64,000 nucleotides of DNA from Lagopus muta. Lineage: Eukaryota; Chordata; Aves; Galliformes; Phasianidae. Below, one piece after another: positions 1 through 10,477 of the stretch; the stretch's first letter is position 1; each line of letters starts with the position of its first letter. The notes beneath the pieces are model-generated. The model searched no databases, was not told the origin of the DNA, and was given only the letters and a program-made list of their open reading frames with translations. The stretch spans positions 47,903,972 to 47,967,971 of the forward strand of contig NC_064437.1 of NCBI RefSeq assembly GCF_023343835.1. The letters are read 5' to 3'. Position numbers and translations under genes: made by a program.

Positions 1-1538
1 CATGGGTCTGAGGTCATGCATGCAGATTTCCAGGGAAAAAACTGCATTTTCCCTGATCTCTTTTACGCAGTGCACAGTTTCCATAGCATTTGCTGGAAGA
101 TTTGAAAAGTTATCCACAAAGCACAGAGCCCTGTGGCAGCGTGTGCTCTCCTTCAGCGTGTGATGGTTCAAGAAACTTTCCGAATATCCAGAGAAGATGT
201 GAATGTCCGTGAAAGTTAATGTCACTCTGATCATAGAGTAACAGAATGAGAGCTTTTATTAGTAGTAGTTATTTAATAGAACAGAAAAGCATAGGTGATG
301 TATTACACGTCCAACTACTCTACCTCACACATACATAGTATCTAGATCCAGTTTCTGGGATACAAATTCTGAGACAAGACTGTGTGTTTGATATGCTTTA
401 GTGAGGAAAGAGACGTGCGTCAGGAGTGTGCTGCAGCAGCAGCCCCTGCTCCGACTACTTTTGGGGCAGCCTCTATGCAAGGACACAGAAAAGCAAGAGA
501 CTGTACCGGAGGCAAACCTGCATGTGCGCCAGCACCTCTGGAAGGCATTCTTCTGCCTTCTGGCAGATCAAGCACATAGAAGAGGAAACTGGATGTTAAG
601 TGGGCCTCTACACCACCTAAGAGGCCCAAGAGTACCAAAAAACGAAAATAACCTGTTGTGGTTTGACCCATCAGGCAGCTGAACACCACACAAACGTTTG
701 CTTCTTCCCCCCGGGTGGGATGAGGGAGGGAACTGGAAAGAATAGGAGTTGTGGGTTGAGATCAAAACTATTCCCTGAGACAGAAGAAGAAAATGGAAAC
801 AAAAGTGCAGTGATAACTGTATGTACAGGCTCAGCGTAATTACTCTCCTCTTGCTGACCAATGTACAGCAAGAATACAACTTGCTGCCGGCTGATAGCCA
901 GGAGCAACACAAGGTCTCACTCCAAAATGCACAGTGTCAGTGTCTGCCTTACAAGACAAAGACTTTGCTATGACCAGGTGTATTAAGATCCATGAAAAAT
1001 TCAGCATTCAATGATTTACAAAACATGCATACTTGTAACATGCTATGCTGGTAGGGCTCAAGATAAGATAAAGATCTTGTTGTGATTCAGGTGATTGCAG
1101 AAATGCCATTTGACCAGTCAGCACAAAAGATTTGGTTAAATATTTGTGTTTGAACTCACAGGACCCAAAACACAACTCAGTTGATGCAGGACCAAGCCAG
1201 TGACGTGACTTCTGCTCTTCAGTCAATTGGAATGTGCAGCACACTGTTACACCCTGGCTTGATCTTGGAAAGTGCAAGGAAGTTAATGTAGTATCAGCCT
1301 TGGTGTGGCTTGTGCAGTGACTCTAGCAGTAAACCACTGTGTTGTTGTTCCTGTTGGTGATCCTCTTTGAATAGAGCTTAGCTTTAAAGTGTAGTCAACA
1401 TGAAATGAGAAGAGGCCCTTCCCCAAGCCAGGCAGCAAGTCAGGAGCTGGGACAGTAAGGTGCCAAGTGTGCGTGCTTTGCCAACAGTGCATACGTTCAA
1501 GAGAAATGATGATGTGCAACTGACAATATAAAACCTCA

Positions 1539-1680
1539 GAAAGGCCCTGTGCAGCTGATTGGAACCAGGTGCACGACACAAATTCTGTCACACAGGAGGT
1601 TCTTCAGTTCTACTCATTTGTGCCACTGAATGTCTCCCGTGCTACAACCACAGATGTCCCGCTCAGACTGTACCTCCTCC
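1539..1680 (+). pseudogene. Relic CYP2-family exon 7 (unit 1)
   Basis: In the frame that includes 1548-1550, the plus strand reads RPCAADWNQVHDTNSV and then SFVPLNVSRATTTD. This aligns residue for residue with the CYP2 exon 7 pattern seen in the neighbouring genes ([16 protein letters not shown], then [14 protein letters not shown]). It is too different to be a recent copy of the CYP2H exons and lies on the opposite strand, so it is a fossil of another CYP2 gene. The ExxR signature is degraded (EVLQ) and no companion exons are recognisable. A GTAAGT-like donor follows about 30 bp later. Confidence 0.7.
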
Positions 1681-2415
1681 ATTCAATCTGTTCCAAATTT
1701 TCTGTAAGTGATTGTGTTCAGGCCTTGAAGTTCAGGCCTGCTGGAAGAGGCTCAGAAGCAACTCTCTCTTTTCCTCTTTCAGAATTTGCAGGAAATCAGT
1801 GAGTTTAAATTAGAGTCCCAAAAGAGTAGAGCTTGAGAAGCCTTCTGATGGAAACTACTTCGGCTTGGCTCAAAGCTGTGCATGCAGCCATTATTTTTTA
1901 ATAGTTAATACAAGATGAATGTATGTGCTTAACTAACATGGGAGGTGGAGATATTGGTATCACGTCCAGGAAACAAAGCAACGGATACCAAATCTGGTGA
2001 TAAGCATTTGCTGACAGTCAGTGATTTCTGTCTTAATACGCAGAGCCTTTATTAAGGCTGAAATAACCTGAGCTTTGAGATGGCATCAGTAGGGAATTTA
2101 GGAAAGCTGTCTCATGCAAAGTTGTTGGATAGGCCCAACACTGAAAAAGGTGGAAGCCTCCACCCTCTAATGCAGGGTCTTTGTGTTTGTTAATCTCAGG
2201 TATCTGAGTATGCACTGTCATGGAGAAGTGAAGGCCAAACGGCAGTAGGGAACAGAGGTTCCTGCAGTGAACAAGTTACATTTGAAGAAATCAGGTAAGT
2301 GCAATGCAGACTTCATGCCTAGGTTTTGACAACTTAATTTCAGCTACTTGGATACCCATTCTCAATGTTTACTACGTAGGATGCTGCTGTCTGTATTCCC
2401 TGCACTGAGACAAAT

Positions 2416-2440
2416 CCAGCTCCAGCTCCAGCTCCAGCTC
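2416..2440. repeat. Short tandem repeat (AGCTCC)n, unit 1
   Basis: Four copies of a 6-base repeat, just left of the LTR-like repeat. It is also present at 30371-30395 in unit 3. Confidence 0.85.
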
Positions 2441-2454
2441 AGTCCATTTCTTGG

Positions 2455-2700
2455 TGTATGGGACCTGCTGAATCACAGCCTGAACCTCTGATTGACCACC
2501 TGAGGCGAGCACTGAGTCAGCCCTGGGAGCACAGGTGAAGGCAGTTCAGCTGTGTGACTGGAAGGGTTGGAGCCTGGCTGCACCTCACCTAGACCCCATT
2601 TAAGGCCGACTGCCCCTGGGGAGGGATCTCTTTCTGGAGATTGCTCCCTTTGGTGTTTCTTTTTCCTGCAAGCCAAGGGCATGGCTGAGTTTTCTTTCTT
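2455..2700 (+). repeat. TATGGGA-type LTR-like repeat, unit 1
   Basis: Begins TGTATGGGAC and contains TGACTGGAAGGG, GGAGCCTGGCTGC and a TATA-like CATTTAAGG. The same pattern recurs at 30411, 47511 (reverse), 54262 and 63710 (reverse). The 3' end is not defined; a poly-T run follows. Retroviral solo LTR is the likeliest identity because of the promoter-like body and the TG start. Confidence 0.6.
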
Positions 2701-4006
2701 TTTTTTTTTTTTTTTTAATTATCTGTTTCCACCATGGTAATCCTTCTAGTTATACAACCTGTGAAGTACTGGCCTCTCCATGCTGCTCTGCTATTTGTGT
2801 GTTTGTTGATTGCACGCTTTACACTTGGATGGCAATGGTGGCTTTAAGGCAAGGGTGTTGTTCCTCCCTTTTTCTGGAAGGAGTTAAACTGTGTTTCTTT
2901 CAGATTCAGACTCTCCTCTTCCTCGCCTTAGAAGGAAGTGTCTACAGCAGTGACTGTTAGTGCCTTTGCTTTCCTGAAGGCCTCTTTTGTTGTAGCAGAG
3001 CCTACAGTTTTGTTTTTTGCTGCTGCCTCTGCATTCATTATGCTCAAGTGCCCAACTTGGGAGTGTCTCAGTCATGCTGGAACACATCTGCCGTTTACTG
3101 ATTAATGTCATATTAACTTAGAATGGTGGCTCAGGCAAGTGCTGCTGCCCTGCTAGGGGAAACAGCTCAAGGGGCTTTTTTATTTATTTCCTGGGATGTT
3201 TCATGGACAAGAAACTCAGGGACCTCTTTAGTGGGCCTGAACCCTGCTGGTTCTGTCCTCTGTTACCACTTGGCCAACTGGCTGACGCTTCCACAGGTGC
3301 TTTCCAGCTCCCTAGCAACTCTTTATCCTTCCAGACGTTCTTAAGTCCTTGGAATTAATAGCAACAGGGCAAAGAATGAATTAATTTAAGGTTAAAGCCA
3401 CTCTTTGTGTTGCTAAGTGACAAGGCTTTGTGTCAAATCTGCCATGGGAAGTCAAGTAGCCCGGCCTCAGTTCTGCAAATAAGTTACAATTTTCTGTGCA
3501 CTGTCCCACCAGAAGTAAGAGCCTTGACAGCACTGAGCGTGAGCAGGCACAGAGAAAGAGCATTATGGCTGCATGGAGAGATAGACTAATTGCCTGTTAT
3601 TGTTTTCAGCAATGTTTTCCAGTTTAGCAGGTGACAAAACATCTGACCCTTAATCTCTGAGGAAGTGCTAATTCCACTTTGTGTTCGTTAAGGTGAATTC
3701 AGTGGAAATGCAAGCAGCCATTGGTTGCACTTGCACTGCTGCTTGTACCACGGCACAGTGAGACGCCAGGTGAGACTGGTAGGGCACGGCTTTGGTGCTT
3801 CTCTGTATGATGGTGGAGTCTTTGGGAGCTACAGCTTTTTTTTTTTTTTTTTTTTCTTTTTTTCTTTTTTTTTTTCTCCTCCCTTTTGGCTGCTTGGCAC
3901 AGGCTGCCTTCTTGTCTGTTCAGCATGGAGGACAGTGTCTGGAACAGGCAGGTTGCCTCCCAAGCCACTTAGCCATTGCAAAGTTGAAGGAAGCACAATG
4001 AGCTTT

Positions 4007-4040
<34 letters not shown>

Positions 4041-4383
4041 CTTCAAGCTGCATTCATGGAGATCCCAGCATTATTTCATGCTCTTTTCTCTCAATCAGCA
4101 GTGCTTAATTGCACTTTTAATTCTGACAGGCCCAGTAAGTGTAGTCCAGCCAGTTCCCACATGGTTAGTGAGACCGGAGGTTTTCTAGATGGTGTCTTAA
4201 AGCCAGAATGCATTTCTTCTAAATGAGTGAATAGAAATAGTCAAGGCGTGTACCTATTTTGGACAGCGTGTGGGAGTCTAAGCTTTGTGGCAGATTGTTT
4301 TCTGCTGGAGCATGTCCTTCCAGGATCACATAGAAAAGCATAAATCTTGTGTCTGTAAAGAATGTGGGAAATTATCTGAGTGT

Positions 4384-4388
4384 CTCAG
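4384..4388. other. Target-site duplication, left copy (CTCAG)
   Basis: CTCAG abuts the 5' LTR, and the second copy is at 11015-11019. Units 2 and 3 have a single CTCAG in the same context (GTGTCTCAGTCACATCAGG), which proves the insertion point. Confidence 0.95.
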
Positions 4389-4925
4389 TGTCATGGTTTT
4401 GTGATTTTTGGCTTTCGGTATTCCACATCATAACATCATGTGGGGCACTGGGACTTTAACTGTCAATGCTCAAGTCCTGGGTACCTGCCCTGAAGAGAAG
4501 AAGAACTACATTCCCCAGGGGACCTTGCGGTCAGGGAGAGGAGGTTTAACTCCTGGCAAGGTCACCTGATTTTTCTTTCTCGCCTGCCCTTTGTAATGGG
4601 CGCTGCTCCCGTCTCCCCGCTGCTCAACTGGACTGCGCATCTCACCTCAGCATTGTGGTGAGGCCTATCCACCTTTCGGACATTCTCTCCCTCTCTCATT
4701 ATATTTGATTTATTAGCTTCAATTCTGATTATATTGTATTATAGTGTGTTATCTTGCATTCCGATAATATACTTAGTAAACTAGTTTGTTTCTCCTCAGA
4801 TCGGTGCCGCTGTTTTTAATTATTTTGGGATCCCCTGTTTCTTTTTTTCCGGAGGCACGGATCTGCGGACCCCTCCGCCCCGCTCGTCACGGAACCAGGC
4901 CGAACCAGCCCTTAAACCGTTGACA
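4389..4925 (+). repeat. 5' LTR of the ENS-like provirus (537 bp)
   Basis: Matches 10478-11014 over its full length. By eye I count about 7 substitutions and no indels. The ends form a TGTCA/TGACA inverted repeat. AT-rich sequence around 4700-4780 precedes a C-rich tail. Confidence 0.95.
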
Positions 4926-4929
4926 TTCT

Positions 4930-4947
4930 TGGTGGACGATGTGGGCA
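4930..4947 (+). other. Candidate primer-binding site of the provirus
   Basis: TGGTGGACGATGTGGG begins 4 nt after the 5' LTR. It resembles the leucine-tRNA primer site used by ERV-L elements, with about 12 of 16 positions agreeing with the form I recall. Primer identity is tentative. Confidence 0.5.
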
Positions 4948-5328
4948 AAGGCTGTTTTTTAGCTTTTTAGAATGAATCTCTCTCTGATCTCGGAGAGCTT
5001 CATTGGGAAAGTTTATCTTTTTCACAGGTGCTCACTGAAATCTTGACCTTGAAAGTCTAGGCGGCCTGTCAATGTTCTGGGATATTTGTAAACTTTGAGC
5101 ACTGCTATCTTGCTCCCGTAAAGAGAGCGAAAAAAAAATGATTCCACTTTCTCTTTTAAACCTGTTTGCAGAGGGAGCTGCTAATTTCACAGAACTTGGG
5201 ATTTTTAAACAGGTTCCGATTCTCTCCTTTGAATCCTTTATGCAGTTTTTGAATGCTCACCTGATGGCTTTGTTAATCTCCCGGAATTTACTGTTCATTA
5301 TTTCAGTCAGTTTTGTATTTAGTGTATT

Positions 5329-5616
5329 TTGAGGAGGCCTTCCCCAAAACCAGAGAATACTGAATGGCAGGGAGTGTGGAGAGGCTTGGGAGAGATTTTA
5401 GAGAGATGGACATCTTTGGTGTCATGGAACTTCACTCCTGAACACCTGAAAGACCCTGAAAGCTTAAGCATTTATTTGAGACAGGAATGTTGCGGCTCAG
5501 GCAGATCTGAGGAGGCACAAATGATTTGGGGCCTGGCTAATGCTTATCGGGCCTTATTCAATAGTATCCCAAGAAGGGAGAGAGCTTGTGAAATTGAGAG
5601 AGTGTCTGAGATCTGA
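5329..5616 (+). pseudogene. N-terminal gag-like segment of the provirus
   Basis: An open frame of 95 codons between the leader and the coiled-coil region, ending in TGA at 5614-5616. The coiled-coil coding continues in the next frame, so this looks like the 5' part of the same gag-type gene cut off by a frameshift near 5600. No conserved domain is recognised by eye. The leader 4926-5328 shows no clear gene. Confidence 0.5.
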
Positions 5617-5980
5617 GAGGGAGAATCTCCACGCTGAGAAGGAGAGTTTCCAGGAGAGACTCTGAGCCGAGAGGGAGAATCTGCAGGTCCAGAGAGAGAG
5701 TCTCCTAGTTGAGAAACAGAGTCTCCAAATCCAAAGAGAGAGTCTCCAAGCTGAAGGGGAGAATCTCCGAGCTGAGAAAAGGGATCTCCAATCTCAACGA
5801 GATGCCTTCGAATCCAAGCGAGACTCCCTCCAATCCAAACTCGACACCCTCCAGAGTGAGCGAGACACCCTCCAATCTGAACTAACTACTCTCATAGTCG
5901 AACATCACAGTCTCCAAGCAGAGCTAGAGGGTGAGAGCATCAGAACTGACCAACCTGATCAACCACAGGAGGCACCACAA
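5600..5980 (+). other. Heptad-repeat (coiled-coil) coding region of the provirus
   Basis: The frame that leads into the downstream gag reading frame encodes many seven-residue blocks of the type xSLQxxR/E, with Leu at regular spacing, from about 5615 to 5935. This predicts a long parallel coiled coil. A TGA at 5663-5665 interrupts the frame; it is open from 5666 to 7222. A long N-terminal coiled coil is a hallmark I associate with ENS-1/ERNI proteins and is unusual for retroviral Gag. Confidence 0.7.
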
Positions 5981-7222
5981 TTGATGTCAGTCGCCCCTGT
6001 AAGAGGACGGAAAACAAAACGAATCTTGACTCAGTTAGAACAGAAGAAAGAGGAGGAAAGAGGTCCAGAGGATTGGCTCCGAGGTCTAAGAGAAGCACCC
6101 CTGATTCCAGGGGAGGGGCCCTCAGTAAGACCACGGTCACCAACGCCTACGAAGGCAACAAGAAGTCCTGAAAGAGGAAGAGGTGAGCAAGATATTGTTA
6201 CTCTTGTTGATCGATCTCTGAAAATGAATGAAATTCGAAGTCTGAGAAAAGACTTCTCACGTCACCCAAGTGAGCCTATTGCCACTTGGTTACTTCGATG
6301 TTGGGACAATGGGGCCAACAGTGTGTGGCTAGATAGTAGAGAAGCTCATCAACTGCGTGGCATTGCTAGGGACTCAGCCATTGACAGAGGCATTGGTACA
6401 TGCCAGAACCAGGCTTTCACTCTCTGGAAGCGGATGTTGTTAGCTGCAAAAGAAAGATACCCCTTCAAAGATGATCTGATGCCTGAGAAAAAGAAATGGA
6501 CTGATATAGAAAAAGGCATCAGTTATTTGAGAGAATATGCTGTGGTGGAAATGCTACATAGCCCTGATTTCATTCCTGATGATCCAGACCAAGAGCATGA
6601 TCCTGAGAGAGTCAGGTATACACCAAAAATGTGGCGTACATCCACAAAGACTGCACCAGAGAGGTACGCTAGTACATTTGCAGCAATGTATGGCAGAGGG
6701 GAAAGAAGACCCCTTATAAATGAACTGATTAATAAACTTCAAGACTTTGAGTTACATTTAAGCCCTCTACGAGTTTGTGTTTCAACCATTGCAAAGGTAG
6801 CTGAAAAGCTGAACAGAATGGAGAGCAAGCAAGAAGGTATCATAGACAACCTGTCTACCGTGCCTACTGCTGATGGATCCGTGGTGGTAACAGATACATC
6901 CAATGGAGATCAGAATTCCCAAGACAGCCTACTGGAGGGACTGATCAACTTGGTTTCCTCCCAGCCGGTGTCATCCAACGTCTCAGCTATCAAAAGGAGA
7001 CATCCTCCTGCTCGAGCAAGTGACAACAGTAAGACTACGTCACGTTTTGCCTTGTGGCATTACCTACGTGACCGTGGAGAAGATATGAAGAAGTGGCATA
7101 AGCAACCTACTCCCGCACTTCAAGCACGGGTAAAAGAATTACAAGGCAAATCAGCCACCAAGGTGAACTTCTCCAAAAAGGTGATTGCTCCAGTTGCTGC
7201 TGACAACGGAGGTAACAAATAG
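5981..7222 (+). CDS. Gag-like protein of the ENS-like provirus (413 codons from first ATG)
   Basis: Longest intact frame of the provirus. From the ATG at 5981 it runs 413 codons to TAG at 7220-7222; the frame is open upstream to 5666. The first third is charged and Arg/Pro-rich. The middle (about residues 75-270) is rich in Trp and helix-type sequence such as PIATWLLRCWDNG and ALWHYL-like segments, as expected for a capsid-type domain. No CCHC zinc knuckle is visible, which differs from orthoretroviral nucleocapsids. It could be expressed as a cellular-type protein, as ERNI is in chicken embryos, but nothing here proves expression. Confidence 0.65.
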   Translation: MMSVAPVRGRKTKRILTQLEQKKEEERGPEDWLRGLREAPLIPGEGPSVRPRSPTPTKATRSPERGRGEQDIVTLVDRSLKMNEIRSLRKDFSRHPSEPIATWLLRCWDNGANSVWLDSREAHQLRGIARDSAIDRGIGTCQNQAFTLWKRMLLAAKERYPFKDDLMPEKKKWTDIEKGISYLREYAVVEMLHSPDFIPDDPDQEHDPERVRYTPKMWRTSTKTAPERYASTFAAMYGRGERRPLINELINKLQDFELHLSPLRVCVSTIAKVAEKLNRMESKQEGIIDNLSTVPTADGSVVVTDTSNGDQNSQDSLLEGLINLVSSQPVSSNVSAIKRRHPPARASDNSKTTSRFALWHYLRDRGEDMKKWHKQPTPALQARVKELQGKSATKVNFSKKVIAPVAADNGGNK

Positions 7223-7276
7223 AGGGGCCCTGCCCCCAGCCGGGGGGGGGAAAGGGATAATAGAGTATATTGGACT

Positions 7277-7600
7277 GTGTGGATTAGATGGCCTGGCACA
7301 TCAGAACCACAGAAATATAAGGCCCTGGTGGATACTGGTGCTCAGTGCACCCTAATGCCCTCAAGTCACCAGGGGACAAAATCAGTTTATATTCATGGGT
7401 GTGACTGGGGGTTCCCAAGAGCTGTCTATGTTGGAGGCCGAAATCAGCCTCACTGGTAAAGACTGGCAAAAGCACCCTATTGTGACTGGTCCAGGGGCTC
7501 CATGTATACTTGGTATTGATTACCTCGGAAGGGGATATTTTAAGGATCTCAAAGGGTATCGATGGGCCTTTGGAATAGCTGCTGTGGACACAGAAGGTGT
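7277..7600 (+). pseudogene. Retroviral aspartic protease of the provirus, frameshifted
   Basis: The active-site motif DTGA lies at 7331-7342 in one frame. The C-terminal protease signature ILGIDYLG (about 7507-7530) lies in the following frame, so a frameshift near 7400 splits the domain. It sits between gag and reverse transcriptase, the usual pro position. Confidence 0.75.
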
Positions 7601-7689
7601 TAAGCAGTTGTCTGTTTTGCCTGGCTTGTCAGAAGATCCATCTGTTGTGGGGTTGCTACGAGTGGAAGAGCAACAGGTACCGATAGCTA

Positions 7690-8970
7690 CAAAAACGGTG
7701 CACAGGCGGCAGTTCCGCACCAACAGGGATTCCTTGCTCCCCATTCATAAGTTGATTCATCAACTGGAGAGTCAGGGAGTGATCAGCAAAACTCACTCGC
7801 CTTTTAACAGCCCCATATGGCCAGTGCACAAAGCCAGTGGAGAATAAAGACTCACCCCCACTGAGTGCTGCTGTGCCAGATATGTTATAACTCCAATATA
7901 ATCTGGAGTCAAAAGCAGCCAAATGGTATGCCACCACTGACATTGCTAATGCTTTTTTCTCCATTCCTTTGGCAAAAGAATCTAGGCCACAGTTTGCTTT
8001 CACCTGGAGGGGCATTCAGTATACTTGGAATTGTTTGCCCCAGGGGTGGAAACATAGCCCAACCATTTGCCATGGGCTGATCCAAGCCGCACTGGAAAAG
8101 GGAGGTGTTCCTGAACACTTACAGTACATTAATAACATCATTGTGTGGGGCAACACAGCAAAGGAAGTTTTTGAGAAAGGAGAGCAAATAATCCAGATCC
8201 TTCTCTGTTCTGGTTTTGCTATTAAGCGAAGCAAAGTGAAAGGACCTGCCCAGGAAATTCAGTTCCTAGGCATAAAATGGCAAGATGGCTGTCGTCACAT
8301 CCCGACAGATGTGATTGACAAAATCACTGCCATATCTCCGCCCACTAATAAGGAAGAGACACAATCGTTTCTGGGAATAGTGGGTTTTTGGAGAATGCAT
8401 GTTCCAAACTACAGCCTCATTGTAAGCCCCCTTTATCATGTGACACGAATGAAGAATGAGTTTACATGGGGTCCTGAGCAGCAGCAGGCTTTTGAACAGA
8501 TTAAGCAGGAGATAGCCCGTGCTGTGGCCCTGGGGCCAGTACGGATGGGACAGGATGTAAAGAACATCCTCTATACTGCTGCTGGAGAGAGCGGTCCCAC
8601 TTGGAGTTTGTGGCAAAGAGCCTCAGGAGAGACCAGAGGCCGACCCCTGGGATTCTGGAGTCGGGCATACAGAGGGTCTGAAGAGCGCAACACTCCAACT
8701 GAGAAGGAGATCTTAGCTGCATATGAGGGGGTTCGGGCTGCTTTCAAAGTAGTCGGTACTGAAACACAGCTCCTTCTGGCACCTCGACTGCCAGTGTTGA
8801 AGTGGATGTTTAAAGGAAAGGTTCCCTCCACCCATCATGCTACTGATGCCACTTGGAGTAAGTGGATTGCGTTGATTACGCAGCAAGCACGGATGGGGAA
8901 CCTCAGCCGTCCAGGAATCCTAGAGGTGATCATGGACTGGCCTGAAGGTAAAAAGTTTGGAACATACCAG
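7690..8970 (+). pseudogene. Reverse transcriptase of the provirus, with altered catalytic motif
   Basis: The N-terminal part is in one frame up to TAA at 7845-7847. The palm domain follows in another frame open from about 7900. The first catalytic Asp is present at 7939-7941 (TTDIANAFF), as is LPQGWKHSP. The usual YxDD box reads YINN (8125-8136): both aspartates are asparagine. Downstream FLGIKW and the thumb/connection pattern are recognisable. With a broken frame and both active-site Asp codons changed, this copy cannot make active polymerase. Confidence 0.85.
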
Positions 8971-9029
8971 AAGAAGAAGTATCGCGTGCTAAAGAGGCCC
9001 CACCATACAATGAACTACCAGAAAATGAA

Positions 9030-9470
9030 AAGAAATATGCCCTGTTCACAGATGGATTGTGTCGTATTGTGGGGAAGCATCGCAGATGGAAATCTGCTGT
9101 GTGGAGCTCCACACAACAAGTTGCAGAGGCCACTGAAGGGAAAGGAGAATCAAGCCAATTTGCAGAGGTAAAGGCTGTCCAACTGGCCTTAGATGTTGCT
9201 GAGTGGGAGAGGTGGCCAATGCTCTATCTTTACACTGACTCATGGATGGTAGCAAATGCCTTATGGGGGTGGTTACAGCAGTGGGAACAAAATAACTGGC
9301 AAAGAAGGGGTAAACCTATTTGGGCTGCTGAACTGTGGAAAGACATTGCTGCCTGAATAAAGAATATGGTTGTAAAGGTGCGCCATGTAGATGCTCATGT
9401 GCCCAAGAGTTGGGCTACTGAAGAACAGCAAAATAACCATCAGGTAGATCGAGCTGCCGAAATTAAGGTG
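9030..9470 (+). pseudogene. RNase H domain of the provirus, interrupted
   Basis: FTDG (about 9039-9050), FAEVKAVQLAL (about 9159-9191), LYTDSW (about 9228-9245) and VDAHVPKS mark the RNase H domain, in a frame different from the end of the reverse transcriptase. The residue after the first TDG is Leu, where Ser is usual. An in-frame TGA at 9354-9356 interrupts it before the last catalytic segment. Confidence 0.75.
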
Positions 9471-10371
9471 GCTCAAATAGACTTGGACTGGCAACAGAAG
9501 AGTGAATTATTTCTAGCTTGGTGGGCCCATGAGACCTCCGGTCATCAAGGAAGGGATGCAACATACAAATGGGCTAGAGACCAAGCGGTGGACTTAACTA
9601 TGGATGCCATTGCACAGGTTATTCATAACTGTGACACATGTGCCACAATTAAACAAGCCAAGAGGATGAAACCTCTCTGGGAGGAAGGGCGATGGCAAAA
9701 GTACAAATATGGGGAGGCATGGCAGGTTGATTATATCACCTTGCCACGATCTCGCAATGGTAAGCATTATGTGCTTACTATGGTGGAGGCAACCACTGGG
9801 TGGCTTGAAACATTTGCAGTACCCCATGCTACCGCCCGAAACACCATATTAGGTCTGGAGAAACAAGACCTATGGCGACATGGCACCCCAGAAAGGATTG
9901 AGTCAGATAATGGGACTCATTTCAAAAATTCTCTTGTAAATACTTGGGCCAAAGATCATGGCATTGAGTGGATTTATCATATCCCCTATCATGCACCAGC
10001 CTCTGGTAACAATTGAACGATACAATGGATTGTTAAAAACCATGTTGAAAGCAATGGGTGGCGGAACATTTAAGCAATGGGAGAAGCATTTGGCAGTAGC
10101 TAGCTGGTTAGTCAATACTAGAGGATCGATCAATCGCGATGGTCCTGCTGGCTCCCTACATAATGTCAAGGGAGACAAGGTTCCTGTAGTACATGTAAAG
10201 AACATGTTGGGAAAAGCGGTTTGGGTCTTTCCAGCTGCTGGAAAGGGCAAACCTCTTCGCAGAACTGTTTTTGCCCAGGGACCTGGGTCCACTTGGTGGG
10301 TGATGCAGAGAAACAGGGATGTTCAGTGTGTACCACAAGGTAATTTGATGTTGGGGGAATGCAGCCAGTAA
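9470..10371 (+). pseudogene. Integrase of the provirus, frameshifted before the catalytic Glu
   Basis: Zinc-binding HHCC pattern (HETSGH, then CDTC around 9640). DDE core: first Asp at 9729-9731 (WQVDYI), second Asp at 9906-9908 (ESDNGTHF). The Glu is in the next frame at 10015-10017 (IERYNGLLK), so a frameshift lies between about 9990 and 10012. The C-terminal part runs to TAA at 10369-10371. Nothing env-like follows. Confidence 0.85.
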
Positions 10372-10462
10372 TTCCGTGTAAATATACAGATTTTGTGTGT
10401 GCGTGTGTTTAATGTTTGGTAATTACTGTTTGTATATATATTAAGCACGATGTAGTGATGTA

Positions 10463-10477
10463 GAATAAGGGGTGGAA
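10463..10477 (+). other. Polypurine tract of the provirus
   Basis: A purine-rich run (GAATAAGGGGTGGAA) lies immediately before the 3' LTR, as expected for the plus-strand primer. Confidence 0.75.

Noticed and set aside
382-912. Overlapping open frames on both strands, repeated at 17660 and 28354
   Set aside because: Conserved only because the whole unit is duplicated. They are disrupted in the diverged copy near 39.6 kb and show no domain or splice structure.
2400-2445. Possible CRISPR-like or regulatory direct repeats
   Set aside because: A simple hexanucleotide repeat without spacers, in a eukaryotic genome.
3699-4108. Open frames rich in Lys or Phe around poly-T tracts
   Set aside because: They are translations of homopolymer T runs; length differs among the three units, as for unstable simple repeats.
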